In this document: piece by piece, positions 32,701-40,830 of the stretch
How positions within the stretch are numbered: position 1 is the stretch's first letter
Layout of the letters: each line of letters begins with the position of its first letter
Assembly: GCA_036498565.1 (NCBI GenBank)
Contig: DASYFG010000004.1
Location: 620,001-684,000 of the forward strand
Length of the DNA stretch: 64,000 nt
Source: DASYFG01 sp036498565
GTDB taxonomy: Bacteria > Bacillota > Bacilli > Lactobacillales > Lactobacillaceae
Direction: 5' to 3'
The notes under the pieces: generated by a model
The model's database searches: none
The model's input: the letters and a program-made list of their open reading frames with translations, nothing else
What the model was told of the DNA's origin: nothing
Program-made: the position numbers and the translations under genes

Positions 32701-33879
32701 TTAACTAAAAAATGTTTCATCATTTTCAAACAACAAAATCGCCACAAACATCGCCAACATAATCGCATACAACAAACCAAACTGCACCGACCAGCCATGT
32801 GTTTGGCCGTAAATAACGCCGAACAGCCACGGCGCAATCGCGGTCAAAACGTAACCACCGGCCTGCGACATCCCCGAAACGGCCGCGCTCTCATCTTGGT
32901 GCATCGTGCGCACGCCATAACTGACCACCACATACAAGAAGAGACTCGCGTTGGCAAAACCTTGCAGCATCGTGCCCAACGTGTACAACCAAAAATGTTG
33001 TCCCGCCACCACAATCAAACTAATACCAATCACCAGCAAAACCACGGCTAACAAGGCCGCACGCCGGCGCAATGCCGAGCTAGCACGGACAAAAAAACCG
33101 GGCAACAATATCGTCGCTGGAATCCCAAACAACGACATAAAACTCGTAATCAAACTCGCACTCGCCGTATCAAAACCGTTATTTTTCAAAATCAACGGCA
33201 ACCACGTCATCACCGAATAAAACACGGCCGATTGTGCGCCAAAAATCACCATTGATAGCCAAGCGTATTTATTTTTCCATGGATTTGGCCGCACCGTCTC
33301 ACCGGTGTGTGACACGGCATTTGACGAAGGAATTTGGTTCACGCCGGTGTTCAATACCCACGCAACAAACGCCGCTAGTACAAATAACGAAACTAAGCTA
33401 ATCGCCATTTGCCAGTTCCAGACTTGCGCCACTTTTGAACTGACCACTTGAAAGCCCGCCGACATCATCGAAAATAACGTCGTGTACAAAGCGGTAAAAA
33501 AGCCGATTTTCGCCGGCACATATTTTAACAAAGTCGGTGGAATAAGGACATTTAATACAGCAATCCCGACCCCAACGAGTGCGGTGCCGAGTAACAAAAA
33601 CGGAAAATTCACCACTCGGATAAATGACCCAATCACCGTGATGCCAAGCGCGATCGTGAGCAGTCGCTCCAACCCCACGCGATGCGCAATCGGCACGACA
33701 AACGGCGACACCAGCGCAAACATCAAAAGTGGAATAGATGTCAAAATCCCAAGTTGTGACAACGGTAAATCAAATGAGCGGGCCACGTCCGCCAAAAATA
33801 TCGGCATCGTGGTAAACGCCGCACGCATAATCACACCAACCGCCACAATCGCGACCGTAAATAACCACAGTTTTTTCAT
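32701..33879 (-). CDS. MFS transporter of the CynX/NimT type
   Basis: A 392-residue major facilitator with about twelve hydrophobic segments. The N-terminus 'LLFTVAIVAVGVIMRAAFTTMPIF'-like region and 'LGILTSIPLLMFALVSPFV' resemble the CynX/NimT (cyanate/nitroimidazole) subfamily. The substrate is unknown. GGAGAG precedes the ATG. The gene is alone, divergent from ribB, with a consensus extended -10 upstream. Confidence 0.8.
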   Translation of the reverse strand: MKKLWLFTVAIVAVGVIMRAAFTTMPIFLADVARSFDLPLSQLGILTSIPLLMFALVSPFVVPIAHRVGLERLLTIALGITVIGSFIRVVNFPFLLLGTALVGVGIAVLNVLIPPTLLKYVPAKIGFFTALYTTLFSMMSAGFQVVSSKVAQVWNWQMAISLVSLFVLAAFVAWVLNTGVNQIPSSNAVSHTGETVRPNPWKNKYAWLSMVIFGAQSAVFYSVMTWLPLILKNNGFDTASASLITSFMSLFGIPATILLPGFFVRASSALRRRAALLAVVLLVIGISLIVVAGQHFWLYTLGTMLQGFANASLFLYVVVSYGVRTMHQDESAAVSGMSQAGGYVLTAIAPWLFGVIYGQTHGWSVQFGLLYAIMLAMFVAILLFENDETFFS

Positions 33880-33907
33880 GTTTGCTCTCCATGCTTCTAA
33901 TTCTTTT

Positions 33908-33916
33908 ATTATAGCA
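33908..33916 (-). promoter_or_regulatory. Extended -10 promoter of the MFS gene
   Basis: TGC TATAAT on the minus strand, about 30 bases before the ATG at 33877-33879. Confidence 0.6.
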
Positions 33917-34017
33917 AATTTCCCAATGTTAAGACCAGATATTTTTTAATTGTTCGGAATTTAATGATAATTACTCGTTTTTTCCGGACGTTCGTGTTTT
34001 ACGTTCATTTTTACAGC

Positions 34018-34036
34018 CGTTCGGATTACCCGAACG
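34018..34036. promoter_or_regulatory. Inverted repeat in the ribB upstream region
   Basis: CGTTCGG-ATTAC-CCGAACG, a seven-base inverted repeat 50 bases upstream of the ribB -35. GTTCGG also occurs at 33952-33957. A regulator site is possible; the regulator is unknown. The rest of the 263-base divergent gap is AT-rich without other structure. Confidence 0.35.
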
Positions 34037-34084
34037 AAATGTCTAATTTTGGCAAAAATTCCTGACATTCCCGCCAAAAAACCA

Positions 34085-34113
34085 TTGTTTCACTGACCGC
34101 ACCCAGTTAAGAT
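34085..34113 (+). promoter_or_regulatory. ribB promoter
   Basis: TTGTTT (34085-34090), 17 bases, TAAGAT (34108-34113). No FMN riboswitch is seen before ribB. Confidence 0.5.
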
Positions 34114-34142
34114 GAACTTATCAACTAAAGGAAGTCAATCAC

Positions 34143-34790
34143 ATGACAAAAACAGCATTTGATCGCGTCGAAGACGCACTAACAGTTTTGAAAAACGGCG
34201 GTGTCATCATCCTAGCCGACGGTGAAGATCGTGAAAACGAAGGTGATTTGGTCGCATTAGGCGAAAATATCACCCCAGAAACGGTGCATTTCATGTTAAC
34301 TGAAGCGCGGGGTCTCTTGTGTGCACCGATTGCGCCAAGTATCGCTGAAAAGTTGGCGATTGGTTTGATGGTTGAAAATTCTACGGATCCCCACGGCACA
34401 CCTTTTACCGTGACTGTTGACGGCACGGAAGCTGCAACTGGCGTAACGACTGGCGTTTCAGCTTTTGACCGCGCCGCAACCATCGCGCAATTGGCCAAAG
34501 CCGACGCCACACCAAGCGACTTTAACCGCCCTGGCCACACACAACCATTGATTCCTTTGGCAAACGGTTTACGCGCACGTATTGGTCACACAGAAGCATC
34601 CGTTGATTTGGCCTTGTTAGCCGGTTCAGCGCCGGTTTCAGCCATCATTGAAATCCTCAAAGAAGACGGCACGATGGCGCGCCGTGACAGCTTGTTTGAA
34701 CTATCAGAACGCTTGGACTTGCCATTTATCACGATTGACCAAATTGTAGAATATATGGATGACAACGATATTGCGTATGCTGGTGCCTAG
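34143..34790 (+). CDS. ribB: 3,4-dihydroxy-2-butanone 4-phosphate synthase
   Basis: RibB makes dihydroxybutanone phosphate from ribulose 5-phosphate for riboflavin synthesis. The 215-residue length is that of the stand-alone enzyme, without the GTP cyclohydrolase II domain fused in many Gram-positives. 'ILADGEDRENEGDLV' holds the metal and catalytic residues, with 'GVTTGVSAFDRAATI' and 'FNRPGHTQPLIP' later. No other riboflavin gene is in the window, and the gene stands alone, so its present role is unclear. AAAGGAAG precedes the ATG. Confidence 0.93.
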   Translation: MTKTAFDRVEDALTVLKNGGVIILADGEDRENEGDLVALGENITPETVHFMLTEARGLLCAPIAPSIAEKLAIGLMVENSTDPHGTPFTVTVDGTEAATGVTTGVSAFDRAATIAQLAKADATPSDFNRPGHTQPLIPLANGLRARIGHTEASVDLALLAGSAPVSAIIEILKEDGTMARRDSLFELSERLDLPFITIDQIVEYMDDNDIAYAGA

Positions 34791-34791
34791 T

Positions 34792-34825
34792 AAAAAAGCG
34801 GTGATTTAAAATCACCGCTTTTTTA
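34792..34825. terminator. Terminator after ribB
   Basis: Stem AAAAAAGCGGTGATTT/AAATCACCGCTTTTTT, symmetrical, serving ribB and the convergent small gene. Confidence 0.9.
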
Positions 34826-35125
34826 TTTAGTCTGATTGTTCTTAACACTATTATACCCTGCAATAAACTCACCAATCTCAGCCGCTTTGTTACCCGCTAA
34901 TTGATTAATGAGCTTCACAACCCGTTCTGGATAATGCTTAAACTTACCCGTAGTTTTGTAATCATGTTCAGCTTGCATTTTTCCCATGTCAAAATCTGAT
35001 GTGCTGGATTGCTCTTTGTCAGCTTGCCACTGCGTGTACGTTTCGTGGGCTGCTTCGTATTCGCCGCTTTCGTAAGCTTCTTTCACATAGTTATGTAAAT
35101 CCTTGATATTAAATGCTTCACTCAT
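34823..35125 (-). CDS. Small hypothetical protein
   Basis: A 100-residue soluble protein I do not recognise. It is charged, with probable helices and a tetratricopeptide-like opening ('DLHNYVKEAYESGEYEAAHETY'), a central 'DKEQSSTSDFDMGKMQ' and the end 'IGEFIAGYNSVKNN'. No signal peptide or cysteine. A strong AGGAGGGAG lies before the ATG, so it is a real gene. It sits between ribB and the tRNA cluster. Confidence 0.7.
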   Translation of the reverse strand: MSEAFNIKDLHNYVKEAYESGEYEAAHETYTQWQADKEQSSTSDFDMGKMQAEHDYKTTGKFKHYPERVVKLINQLAGNKAAEIGEFIAGYNSVKNNQTK

Positions 35126-35194
35126 CTGCCAATCTCCCTCCTGTTCCTTAATTCGATACAGTTAGATTACGCCTTAATCAAGTTTCAAGTCAAC

Positions 35195-35231
35195 AAAAAA
35201 AGCTTGTGAAATAAAATTTCACAAGCTTTTC
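35195..35231 (-). terminator. Terminator of the tRNA cluster
   Basis: Stem AAGCTTGTGAAAT/ATTTCACAAGCTT with seven Ts on the minus strand. Confidence 0.85.
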
Positions 35232-35235
35232 ATTA

Positions 35236-35319
35236 TGCCTCCGGTGGGAGTCGAACCCACACGGTGTTGCCACCACTGGATTTTGAGTCCAGCGCGTCTG
35301 CCAATTCCGCCACAGAGGC
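35236..35319 (-). tRNA. tRNA-Leu(CAA), copy 2
   Basis: Class II cloverleaf with acceptor GCCTCTG/CGGAGGC, discriminator A, long variable arm and anticodon loop CTCAAAA. CCA is not encoded. Last gene of the six-tRNA cluster. Confidence 0.95.
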
Positions 35320-35355
35320 ATATGCTTATTTGATAAACGAGTTAAGCGCTCGTTC

Positions 35356-35439
35356 TGCCGCCGGTGGGAGTCGAACCCACACGGTGTTGCCACCACTGGA
35401 TTTTGAGTCCAGCGCGTCTGCCAATTCCGCCACAGCGGC
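35356..35439 (-). tRNA. tRNA-Leu(CAA), copy 1
   Basis: Identical body to the next copy, with acceptor GCCGCTG/CGGCGGC. The two genes differ in the acceptor stem by paired changes that keep the helix. Reads TTG, the leading leucine codon in this window. Confidence 0.95.
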
Positions 35440-35469
35440 ATGCTGTGTTTATGTTTTAACGATAAACAA

Positions 35470-35542
35470 TTGCCCCACCTGGACTCGAACCAGGGCATGG
35501 AGGTACCAAAAACCTCTGCCTTACCAACTTGGCTATAGGGCA
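35470..35542 (-). tRNA. tRNA-Gln(TTG)
   Basis: Cloverleaf starting TGCCCTA with anticodon loop TTTTGGT and TTCGAGT T-loop. Confidence 0.95.
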
Positions 35543-35571
35543 ATAATTCAAACAGCAAGCTGTTGAATTAG

Positions 35572-35645
35572 GGCGGTCGACGGGAATCGAACCCGCGAAT
35601 GCTGGATCCACAAACCAGTGTGTTAACCACTTCACCACGACCGCC
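35572..35645 (-). tRNA. tRNA-His(GTG)
   Basis: Anticodon loop TTGTGGA. The gene encodes the extra G at position -1 opposite C73, the identity pair of histidine tRNAs. Confidence 0.95.
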
Positions 35646-35649
35646 ATGG

Positions 35650-35720
35650 CAGGGGTAGAGGGAATCGAACCCCCATCAACGGTTTTGGAGACCGCTATTC
35701 TACCGTTTAACTATACCCCT
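35650..35720 (-). tRNA. tRNA-Trp(CCA)
   Basis: Acceptor AGGGGTA/TACCCCT, discriminator G, anticodon loop CTCCAAA. Confidence 0.95.
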
Positions 35721-35733
35721 ATTTTTGTGTTAA

Positions 35734-35825
35734 TGGAGAGAAAGGGATTTGAACCCTTGAACCAGATGTAATCTGATTACACGGTTTCCAACCGTGCTCC
35801 TTCGGCCAGACTCGGACACCTCTCC
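35734..35825 (-). tRNA. tRNA-Ser(GGA)
   Basis: Class II cloverleaf, acceptor GGAGAGG, anticodon loop TTGGAAA and a long variable arm. First gene of the tRNA cluster. Confidence 0.95.
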
Positions 35826-35860
35826 GAAGCGCCGTTGTCAGCTCATCAACAACAAAAAAT

Positions 35861-35889
35861 ATCTTACCAAAATTTAGCGTACCTTGCAA
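35861..35889 (-). promoter_or_regulatory. Promoter of the tRNA cluster
   Basis: TTGCAA (35884-35889), 17 bases, TGG TAAGAT (-10 at 35861-35866) on the minus strand. Confidence 0.65.
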
Positions 35890-35914
35890 GTACTTTTTTC
35901 AATTTGTGTAAAGA

Positions 35915-36655
35915 TTACGATGAAGCGCTTTCTTCATCTCGAATTTCCGCCAACAAATCAACTTCTTCACGTGTTAAATTACGCGCTTCAAGCAAATCTG
36001 GTCGCCGCAAATACGTCCGACGCAGCGCTTCTTTATGCCGCCATTTTTCAATATTAGCATGATGCCCACTTAGCAAGACATCCGGCACCGGACGGCCACG
36101 GAACTCCGCTGGGCGCGTGTATTGTGGATATTCCAGCAACCCATCTTCAAAAGAATCCGTGTGCGCACTTTGCTCATTGCCCAACACATCTGGTAAAAAC
36201 CGGACGGTCGCGTCAATAATCACCATCGCCCCTAATTCGCCACCAGTCAAAACATAATCGCCAAGCGAAATTTCATCATCAACCAGTTCACGAATACGCT
36301 CGTCGTAACCTTCATAATGCCCCGCAATAAACGTCAAATGCTCGTGTTGTGCAAGTTCTTGGGCAACTTCATGATTAAATTGCCGACCTGCTGGATCTAG
36401 TAAAATCACGTGTCCTTTGCTACCGGCCCGCTTCTCAACGTCAGCGACCGCATCAAAAATTGGTTGGGGCGTCAACAACATACCCGCGCCACCACCAAAT
36501 GGATAATCATCTACGTTGTTGTGTTTATTTTCCGTAAACTCACGAAAATCCGTCACGTCAAATGACAATTGACCACGTTCAATCGCCTTGCCGATAATAC
36601 TTTGGCGCATTGGTGCAAACATTTCGGGAAAGATACTTAATACATCAATTCGCAT
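35915..36655 (-). CDS. trmD: tRNA (guanine-37-N1)-methyltransferase TrmD
   Basis: TrmD methylates G37 next to the anticodon using SAM, which prevents frameshifting. The 246-residue protein shows 'MRIDVLSIFPEMF', 'HNNVDDYPFGGGAGMLL', the knot 'FIAGHYEGYDERI' and 'EISLGDYVLTGGELGAMV'. Its ATG overlaps the rimM stop (TAATG). rpsP and rplS, common neighbours elsewhere, are absent here. Confidence 0.96.
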   Translation of the reverse strand: MRIDVLSIFPEMFAPMRQSIIGKAIERGQLSFDVTDFREFTENKHNNVDDYPFGGGAGMLLTPQPIFDAVADVEKRAGSKGHVILLDPAGRQFNHEVAQELAQHEHLTFIAGHYEGYDERIRELVDDEISLGDYVLTGGELGAMVIIDATVRFLPDVLGNEQSAHTDSFEDGLLEYPQYTRPAEFRGRPVPDVLLSGHHANIEKWRHKEALRRTYLRRPDLLEARNLTREEVDLLAEIRDEESASS

Positions 36656-37173
36656 TAGTCCAAAAGTCCTTCCAATACATCAATCACAACCACCCCAGCG
36701 TCAATGTCAACGGTCTTCACCACGTCATTAATCACGGGAATCAGCGCTTCTTTGCCATTGGGACGGGCGACTGTCCAGATATCGTTGGCCGGCAATTCCA
36801 GGATGCTTGTGATGTCACCAATCACTTCACCATCCAAGCTTTGCACTTCCAAACCGATGATATCGTCGTAGTAATATTCGTCATCTTCAAGCTCACCACG
36901 TGATTGCGCGTCCACGAACACATCATGTGTCTTGTAATGTTCGATTTCATTGATGTTCGTCACACCTTCAAACAAAACCAAGTACATGCCTTTGTGGACA
37001 CGTGATGTCGCAATTTTGACGGCCGTCATGCCGTTTTTTTCCTGCACAAAAAGCGTCGCGCCTTTGGCAAAACGTTCCGCTGCAAAATCTGTATTTGCCG
37101 CAATCTTCACTTCACCACGAATACCGTGTGTGTTGACGACCGTGCCAACTTTGTAATAATTTTCTTTTTCCAT
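36655..37173 (-). CDS. rimM: Ribosome maturation factor RimM
   Basis: RimM assists 16S rRNA processing and 30S head assembly through S19. The 172-residue protein has 'KVGTVVNTHGIRGEVKI' and the C-terminal PRC-barrel ('IPVINDVVKTVDIDAGVVVI'). There is no Shine-Dalgarno; an extended -10 (TGA TACAAT) ends six bases before the ATG, so the mRNA is probably leaderless. It is co-transcribed with trmD. Confidence 0.93.
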   Translation of the reverse strand: MEKENYYKVGTVVNTHGIRGEVKIAANTDFAAERFAKGATLFVQEKNGMTAVKIATSRVHKGMYLVLFEGVTNINEIEHYKTHDVFVDAQSRGELEDDEYYYDDIIGLEVQSLDGEVIGDITSILELPANDIWTVARPNGKEALIPVINDVVKTVDIDAGVVVIDVLEGLLD

Positions 37174-37179
37174 ATTGTT

Positions 37180-37188
37180 ATTGTATCA
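37180..37188 (-). promoter_or_regulatory. Leaderless extended -10 promoter of rimM
   Basis: TGA TACAAT on the minus strand, six bases before the ATG at 37171-37173. Confidence 0.6.
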
Positions 37189-37203
37189 GGTAACGGCGGT
37201 TTA

Positions 37204-37257
37204 AAAAAGGTGATTACGACAATTAGCCATGTGTGGCCTTGACGCAATCACCTTTTT
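37204..37257. terminator. Branched terminator between mutS2 and rimM
   Basis: Outer stem AAAAGGTGATT/AATCACCTTTT with an inner small helix; A and T runs on both sides. Confidence 0.75.
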
Positions 37258-37279
37258 ATTTGTATATGACGCGTTAGTT

Positions 37280-37367
37280 TTTGTTAGGGACGCCGATTTT
37301 TCGGTATAAGTTTGAAAATGCGTTAAAACTTATACAGGAAGAAAAATCTTTGCGCGTCCCCAACAAA
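37280..37367. repeat. Dispersed hairpin element, copy A (short form)
   Basis: One long hairpin: TTTGTT/AACAAA, GGGACGC/GCGTCCC, GATTTTTC/GAAAAATC and GTATAAGTTT/AAACTTATAC around GAAAATGCGTT. It shares GCCGATTTTT, GAAAATGCGTT and AAAAATCTTTGCGCG with the copies at 47073 and 56498, but lacks their inner arm of about 50 bases. It lies between mutS2 and rimM. Confidence 0.8.
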
Positions 37368-37403
37368 GACGGCCGCAAACGCGCTACGAACGTTCTTCGC
37401 GCT

Positions 37404-39800
37404 CTATTTCAAGTCTACCAAAGTTGCGCCGTCCCCGCCGCCATTTGCGTTGGCAAAACGGTAACTGGCTACCCGGCGATCACTGCGCAAAAATTCCGTG
37501 ACCCCTTGACGTAAAGCACCTGTTCCTTTGCCGTGAATAATTTCAACCGTACCCAAATTCGCCAATACAGCGCGATCCAAATACCGATCCAATTCGGCCA
37601 CAGCCGCTTCATAACGCTGGCCGCGCAAATCTAGTGTGCCACTAGCAGATTGACGCGCAGAACCACCAGCAACGGTTGTGCGGACCACTTTTTGTTGCTT
37701 TTTCTTGGCTGTTTGCGCCTTGGCGGTTGCTTCGGTTTTCACCACGTCATCTTCATCCACGAGCATTTTCAAAATGCCCATTTCAACTTCCCATTGGCCG
37801 TTGCTGTGGCGTTTGACCAAGGTGGCAAGTTGACCGTAAGATTTGATTTGCACTTCATCACCGGCTGCCAATTCCTTGGCTTTTTTGGCGCGTTGCAAAA
37901 TCTTGTTTTTCTCGAGGCTGTCATTTTGACGTAGCTTATCCAAATTACCCTTACGTCGTTGCAATTCTTGTTCCGTCAAACCGCCCGTTTGCCCAGCGCG
38001 TAAGCGTTCATCGCGAATTTCTTTGATGAGTTGGTCGGCTTGTTTGCGCGTGCTTGCGACGATATGATTAGCTTCGTTTTTTGCTTCCAATAGAATTTTG
38101 GCTTGTTCGCGTTCCAGTTTGAGTTTGTCAGCGGCTAAATCATCGCGTTCTTGTGCCAAAGCAGCTTGCGTGGCTGTTAATTCAGCATTGCGCGCGACGA
38201 CTTCATCACGTTGGCGAACCAAATCACCAATCATATCATTCAAATCTTGATCCGCTTCATCCACCAAAGTCGTAGCGGCCGCGACAATTTCCACGTTCAT
38301 CCCCAAACGTTTGGCAATCGCAACGGCGTTAGATTGCCCCGGTACGCCGAGCAAAAATTGATACGTCGGACGCAACGTTTCCACGTCAAACACCATCGAC
38401 GCATTGACCGTTTCCGGCCGTTCAAATCCATAAACTTTCAACTCAGGATAGTGACTTGTCGCCAAAACATACGCGCCCCGACTAGCCACATAATCCAAAA
38501 TGGCAATCGCCAGCGCGGCCCCTTCTTTGGGATCCGTTCCCGCGCCCAGTTCGTCAAAAATCACCAAGCTATCCGCGTCAATCTCATCAAACATGCTGAT
38601 AATATTGGCCATGTGCGAACTGAATGTTGACAAACTTTGCTCAATGCTTTGTTCATCGCCGATGTCAGCGAAAACTTCGCGAAAAATCCCGACCGTACTT
38701 GGTTGTTTGGTCGTAATAAACAAACCGGATTGCGCCATCAACTGCAACAAGCCAAGCGTTTTCATGGTGATGGTTTTTCCACCGGTGTTCGGTCCGGTGA
38801 TGATGATTGTTTTCACGTCACCGCCGAGTTTGATGTCGTTGGCCACCGCTGTTTTGGTGTCTAGCAGTGGATGCCAAGCTTGCTTCAAGTCGATTTCTTT
38901 TGTCAAACTCACGTTTGGTTGCATCGCATTTTGACGGGCGGCGAGACGGGCTTTGGCATTGACAAAGTCAAAATGTCCGAGCACCCGCGTGTTATTGGCA
39001 ATATCGTCGACGTAAGGCGCCAGTTGGGCCGATAATTGTTGCAGCACGCGCTGCTCTTCGGCCGCTTCTTTTACGCGTAATTCAGACAACTTATTGTGTA
39101 GCTCCACCACAGTTTGCGGTTCGATGTATAAGGTTTGGCCGGATTGACTTTGATCGTGCACGACGCCAGGCACTTTGCTGCGATATTCGGCGCGCACAGG
39201 CACCACATAGCGATCGGCGCGCATCGTTACCAACGGATCCGTCAGATATTGCGCCGATGAACCCCGCGTAAAGTTCTGCATGTTTTGTTTGATGGTGTTT
39301 TCCGTGCCGGTGATTTGGCCGCGAATTTTTTTCAAATCAAACGACGCTTCGTCATTGATTTTTCCCGTTGTATCAATGGCAATTTGCAGCTCTTTGGTCA
39401 CTTCTGGTAACGTCACCAAATTTTGCGCCTGCGTTGGCAAAATCCGTAGCGATTCGCCGATACTTTCATCGCGCATTTGCACAAAAAACGTCGCAATCGC
39501 TTGCGTGCTGCGCAAAACAGCCGACATTTCCGCTAATTCAGTCGCACTCAAACTCGCTTCAATGCGCAAACGCTTCAAATGCGGCGTCACGTCGGCCAAT
39601 TTTGCCAGCGGAATCCCGCCCTTCAAACGGTCAATTAACACCCCGTCGGCCGTTTCGTTCAACCAAAGCTGCATCATCTCAGCATCCGTTGTCGGCGCCA
39701 ACGCGTCAGCTTCTTTGCGGCCAAACGGCGTTTGTAAAAAGTCGGCCAATTGACCGACGATTTTGTCATATTCTAATGTTGTGAAAACTTTTCGATTCAT
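37404..39800 (-). CDS. mutS2: Endonuclease MutS2
   Basis: A 798-residue MutS2, which binds branched DNA or collided ribosomes. The ABC-type ATPase core has Walker A 'IITGPNTGGKTITMKTLG', 'IFDELGAGTDPKEGAALA' and 'ATSHYPELKVYGF'; a coiled coil follows at about residues 510-640; the C-terminal Smr nuclease domain has 'LDLRGQRYEAAVAELD' and 'IIHGKGTGALRQGV'. The mismatch-binding domain I of MutS is absent, as expected. It follows cvpA and zapA. Confidence 0.95.
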   Translation of the reverse strand: MNRKVFTTLEYDKIVGQLADFLQTPFGRKEADALAPTTDAEMMQLWLNETADGVLIDRLKGGIPLAKLADVTPHLKRLRIEASLSATELAEMSAVLRSTQAIATFFVQMRDESIGESLRILPTQAQNLVTLPEVTKELQIAIDTTGKINDEASFDLKKIRGQITGTENTIKQNMQNFTRGSSAQYLTDPLVTMRADRYVVPVRAEYRSKVPGVVHDQSQSGQTLYIEPQTVVELHNKLSELRVKEAAEEQRVLQQLSAQLAPYVDDIANNTRVLGHFDFVNAKARLAARQNAMQPNVSLTKEIDLKQAWHPLLDTKTAVANDIKLGGDVKTIIITGPNTGGKTITMKTLGLLQLMAQSGLFITTKQPSTVGIFREVFADIGDEQSIEQSLSTFSSHMANIISMFDEIDADSLVIFDELGAGTDPKEGAALAIAILDYVASRGAYVLATSHYPELKVYGFERPETVNASMVFDVETLRPTYQFLLGVPGQSNAVAIAKRLGMNVEIVAAATTLVDEADQDLNDMIGDLVRQRDEVVARNAELTATQAALAQERDDLAADKLKLEREQAKILLEAKNEANHIVASTRKQADQLIKEIRDERLRAGQTGGLTEQELQRRKGNLDKLRQNDSLEKNKILQRAKKAKELAAGDEVQIKSYGQLATLVKRHSNGQWEVEMGILKMLVDEDDVVKTEATAKAQTAKKKQQKVVRTTVAGGSARQSASGTLDLRGQRYEAAVAELDRYLDRAVLANLGTVEIIHGKGTGALRQGVTEFLRSDRRVASYRFANANGGGDGATLVDLK

Positions 39801-39803
39801 TTT

Positions 39804-40337
39804 TTACAGCCACCACTGATAAATTTGATCACTTAAAACCGGTACTTTATTCAACCACTCTGTCAAATATGTTGCCGCTAACAGTTGATCTTGCAACCAC
39901 GCATTTGGCCAAACAGAGACCAATTGCAAAGCGAAAAACAGGATAACAACGGCAATGACGCCGTAAATTAAAGCACCTGCCAACGCGTCCAAAAAGCCCA
40001 GTACCGGCACTTTTTTAATCCATTTAAGTTGCCCCAAAAACAAGCGCGCTACGATACCACCGATCAACATAATCGCCGCAAACGCCAAGCCAGATAGCAA
40101 AAACGGTCCGGCTTGGTTCACGACCTCATCGGGCACGCCTGACAAAACAAATTGGGCTTTGTGTTGCGGCAACAACGGTTCAAAAACGGCTTGTGCCAAC
40201 GGTTTTGAGAGTTTAATCGCAATATACCAAACAATGGCCACCGCCACCAAACGCGCTAACGCGCGCAAAAAACCAACGCGAAAACCGCTCCACAGCGCCA
40301 GTACCAAAATCAGTCCCACAATCGCTTCTAAAATCAT
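39804..40337 (-). CDS. cvpA: CvpA family membrane protein
   Basis: A 177-residue protein with four hydrophobic segments and the CvpA pattern 'LILVLALWSGFRVGFLRALARL'. CvpA proteins were first linked to colicin V production and are now tied to envelope stress; the mechanism is unknown. It overlaps zapA by four bases and is followed by mutS2 three bases later. AAGGAG precedes the ATG. Confidence 0.88.
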   Translation of the reverse strand: MILEAIVGLILVLALWSGFRVGFLRALARLVAVAIVWYIAIKLSKPLAQAVFEPLLPQHKAQFVLSGVPDEVVNQAGPFLLSGLAFAAIMLIGGIVARLFLGQLKWIKKVPVLGFLDALAGALIYGVIAVVILFFALQLVSVWPNAWLQDQLLAATYLTEWLNKVPVLSDQIYQWWL

Positions 40338-40714
40338 TCGTCTCGCTCCTTAAATAACGTCAATGTCTTCAAATGACTCGCCTGTTTAGCGGCTTCAATC
40401 GTGTTTTTTGCCAAAGGAAGTGCTGGTTTTTCATCTGCTTGCGTGGCTTGTAATTGCGCTTGTAACGTCGCCACTTCGGCCCGTAAGCTTTCAACTTCTG
40501 CCTGCTTTTTTAATTGATCAGACAAGACGTTGAACGTCAATAACAACGTTTGGTCGCTAAAAGACAGTTGCGGCGCAACCGTTTGAATTTGTTGTAATTG
40601 TTGGTTAACCAGTTGTTCAGTAGCGCGAAAATGCGCCACGCTGGCATCGCCCTTGATCCAATAAGTTTTGCCGGCAAGTTCGACACTCACCCGCCGTTGA
40701 TTTTGTTGTGTCAT
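40334..40714 (-). CDS. zapA: Cell division protein ZapA
   Basis: ZapA bundles FtsZ protofilaments at the division site. The 126-residue protein has the small N-terminal globular part ('RVSVELAGKTYWIKGDAS') and a long coiled coil (about residues 55-100). The order rnhC (divergent)-zapA-cvpA-mutS2 is that of Bacillus and its relatives. Confidence 0.88.
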   Translation of the reverse strand: MTQQNQRRVSVELAGKTYWIKGDASVAHFRATEQLVNQQLQQIQTVAPQLSFSDQTLLLTFNVLSDQLKKQAEVESLRAEVATLQAQLQATQADEKPALPLAKNTIEAAKQASHLKTLTLFKERDE

Positions 40715-40748
40715 AATGTTCTTTCTAGTTTGTTTTTAAGCTGTTTCT

Positions 40749-40757
40749 ATTATAACA
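40749..40757 (-). promoter_or_regulatory. zapA extended -10 promoter
   Basis: TGT TATAAT on the minus strand, about 35 bases before the zapA ATG. Confidence 0.55.
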
Positions 40758-40815
40758 AATAACCAAAAACACCGCGATAAATGATTATTTTCAGAAAATA
40801 TTCAAACTAAATTTC

Positions 40816-40824
40816 TGCTATAAT
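40816..40824 (+). promoter_or_regulatory. Leaderless extended -10 promoter of rnhC
   Basis: TGC TATAAT ending six bases before the ATG at 40831. The upstream sequence shows no Shine-Dalgarno. Confidence 0.65.
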
Positions 40825-40830
40825 AAACAC

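Noticed and set aside
33917..34142. FMN riboswitch before ribB
   Set aside because: The conserved FMN-element core (AGGGT...CCC sections) is absent; only a short inverted repeat and a promoter are seen.
35190..35647. Short frames across the tRNA cluster
   Set aside because: They consist of tRNA sequence, including the duplicated tRNA-Leu, and are not coding.
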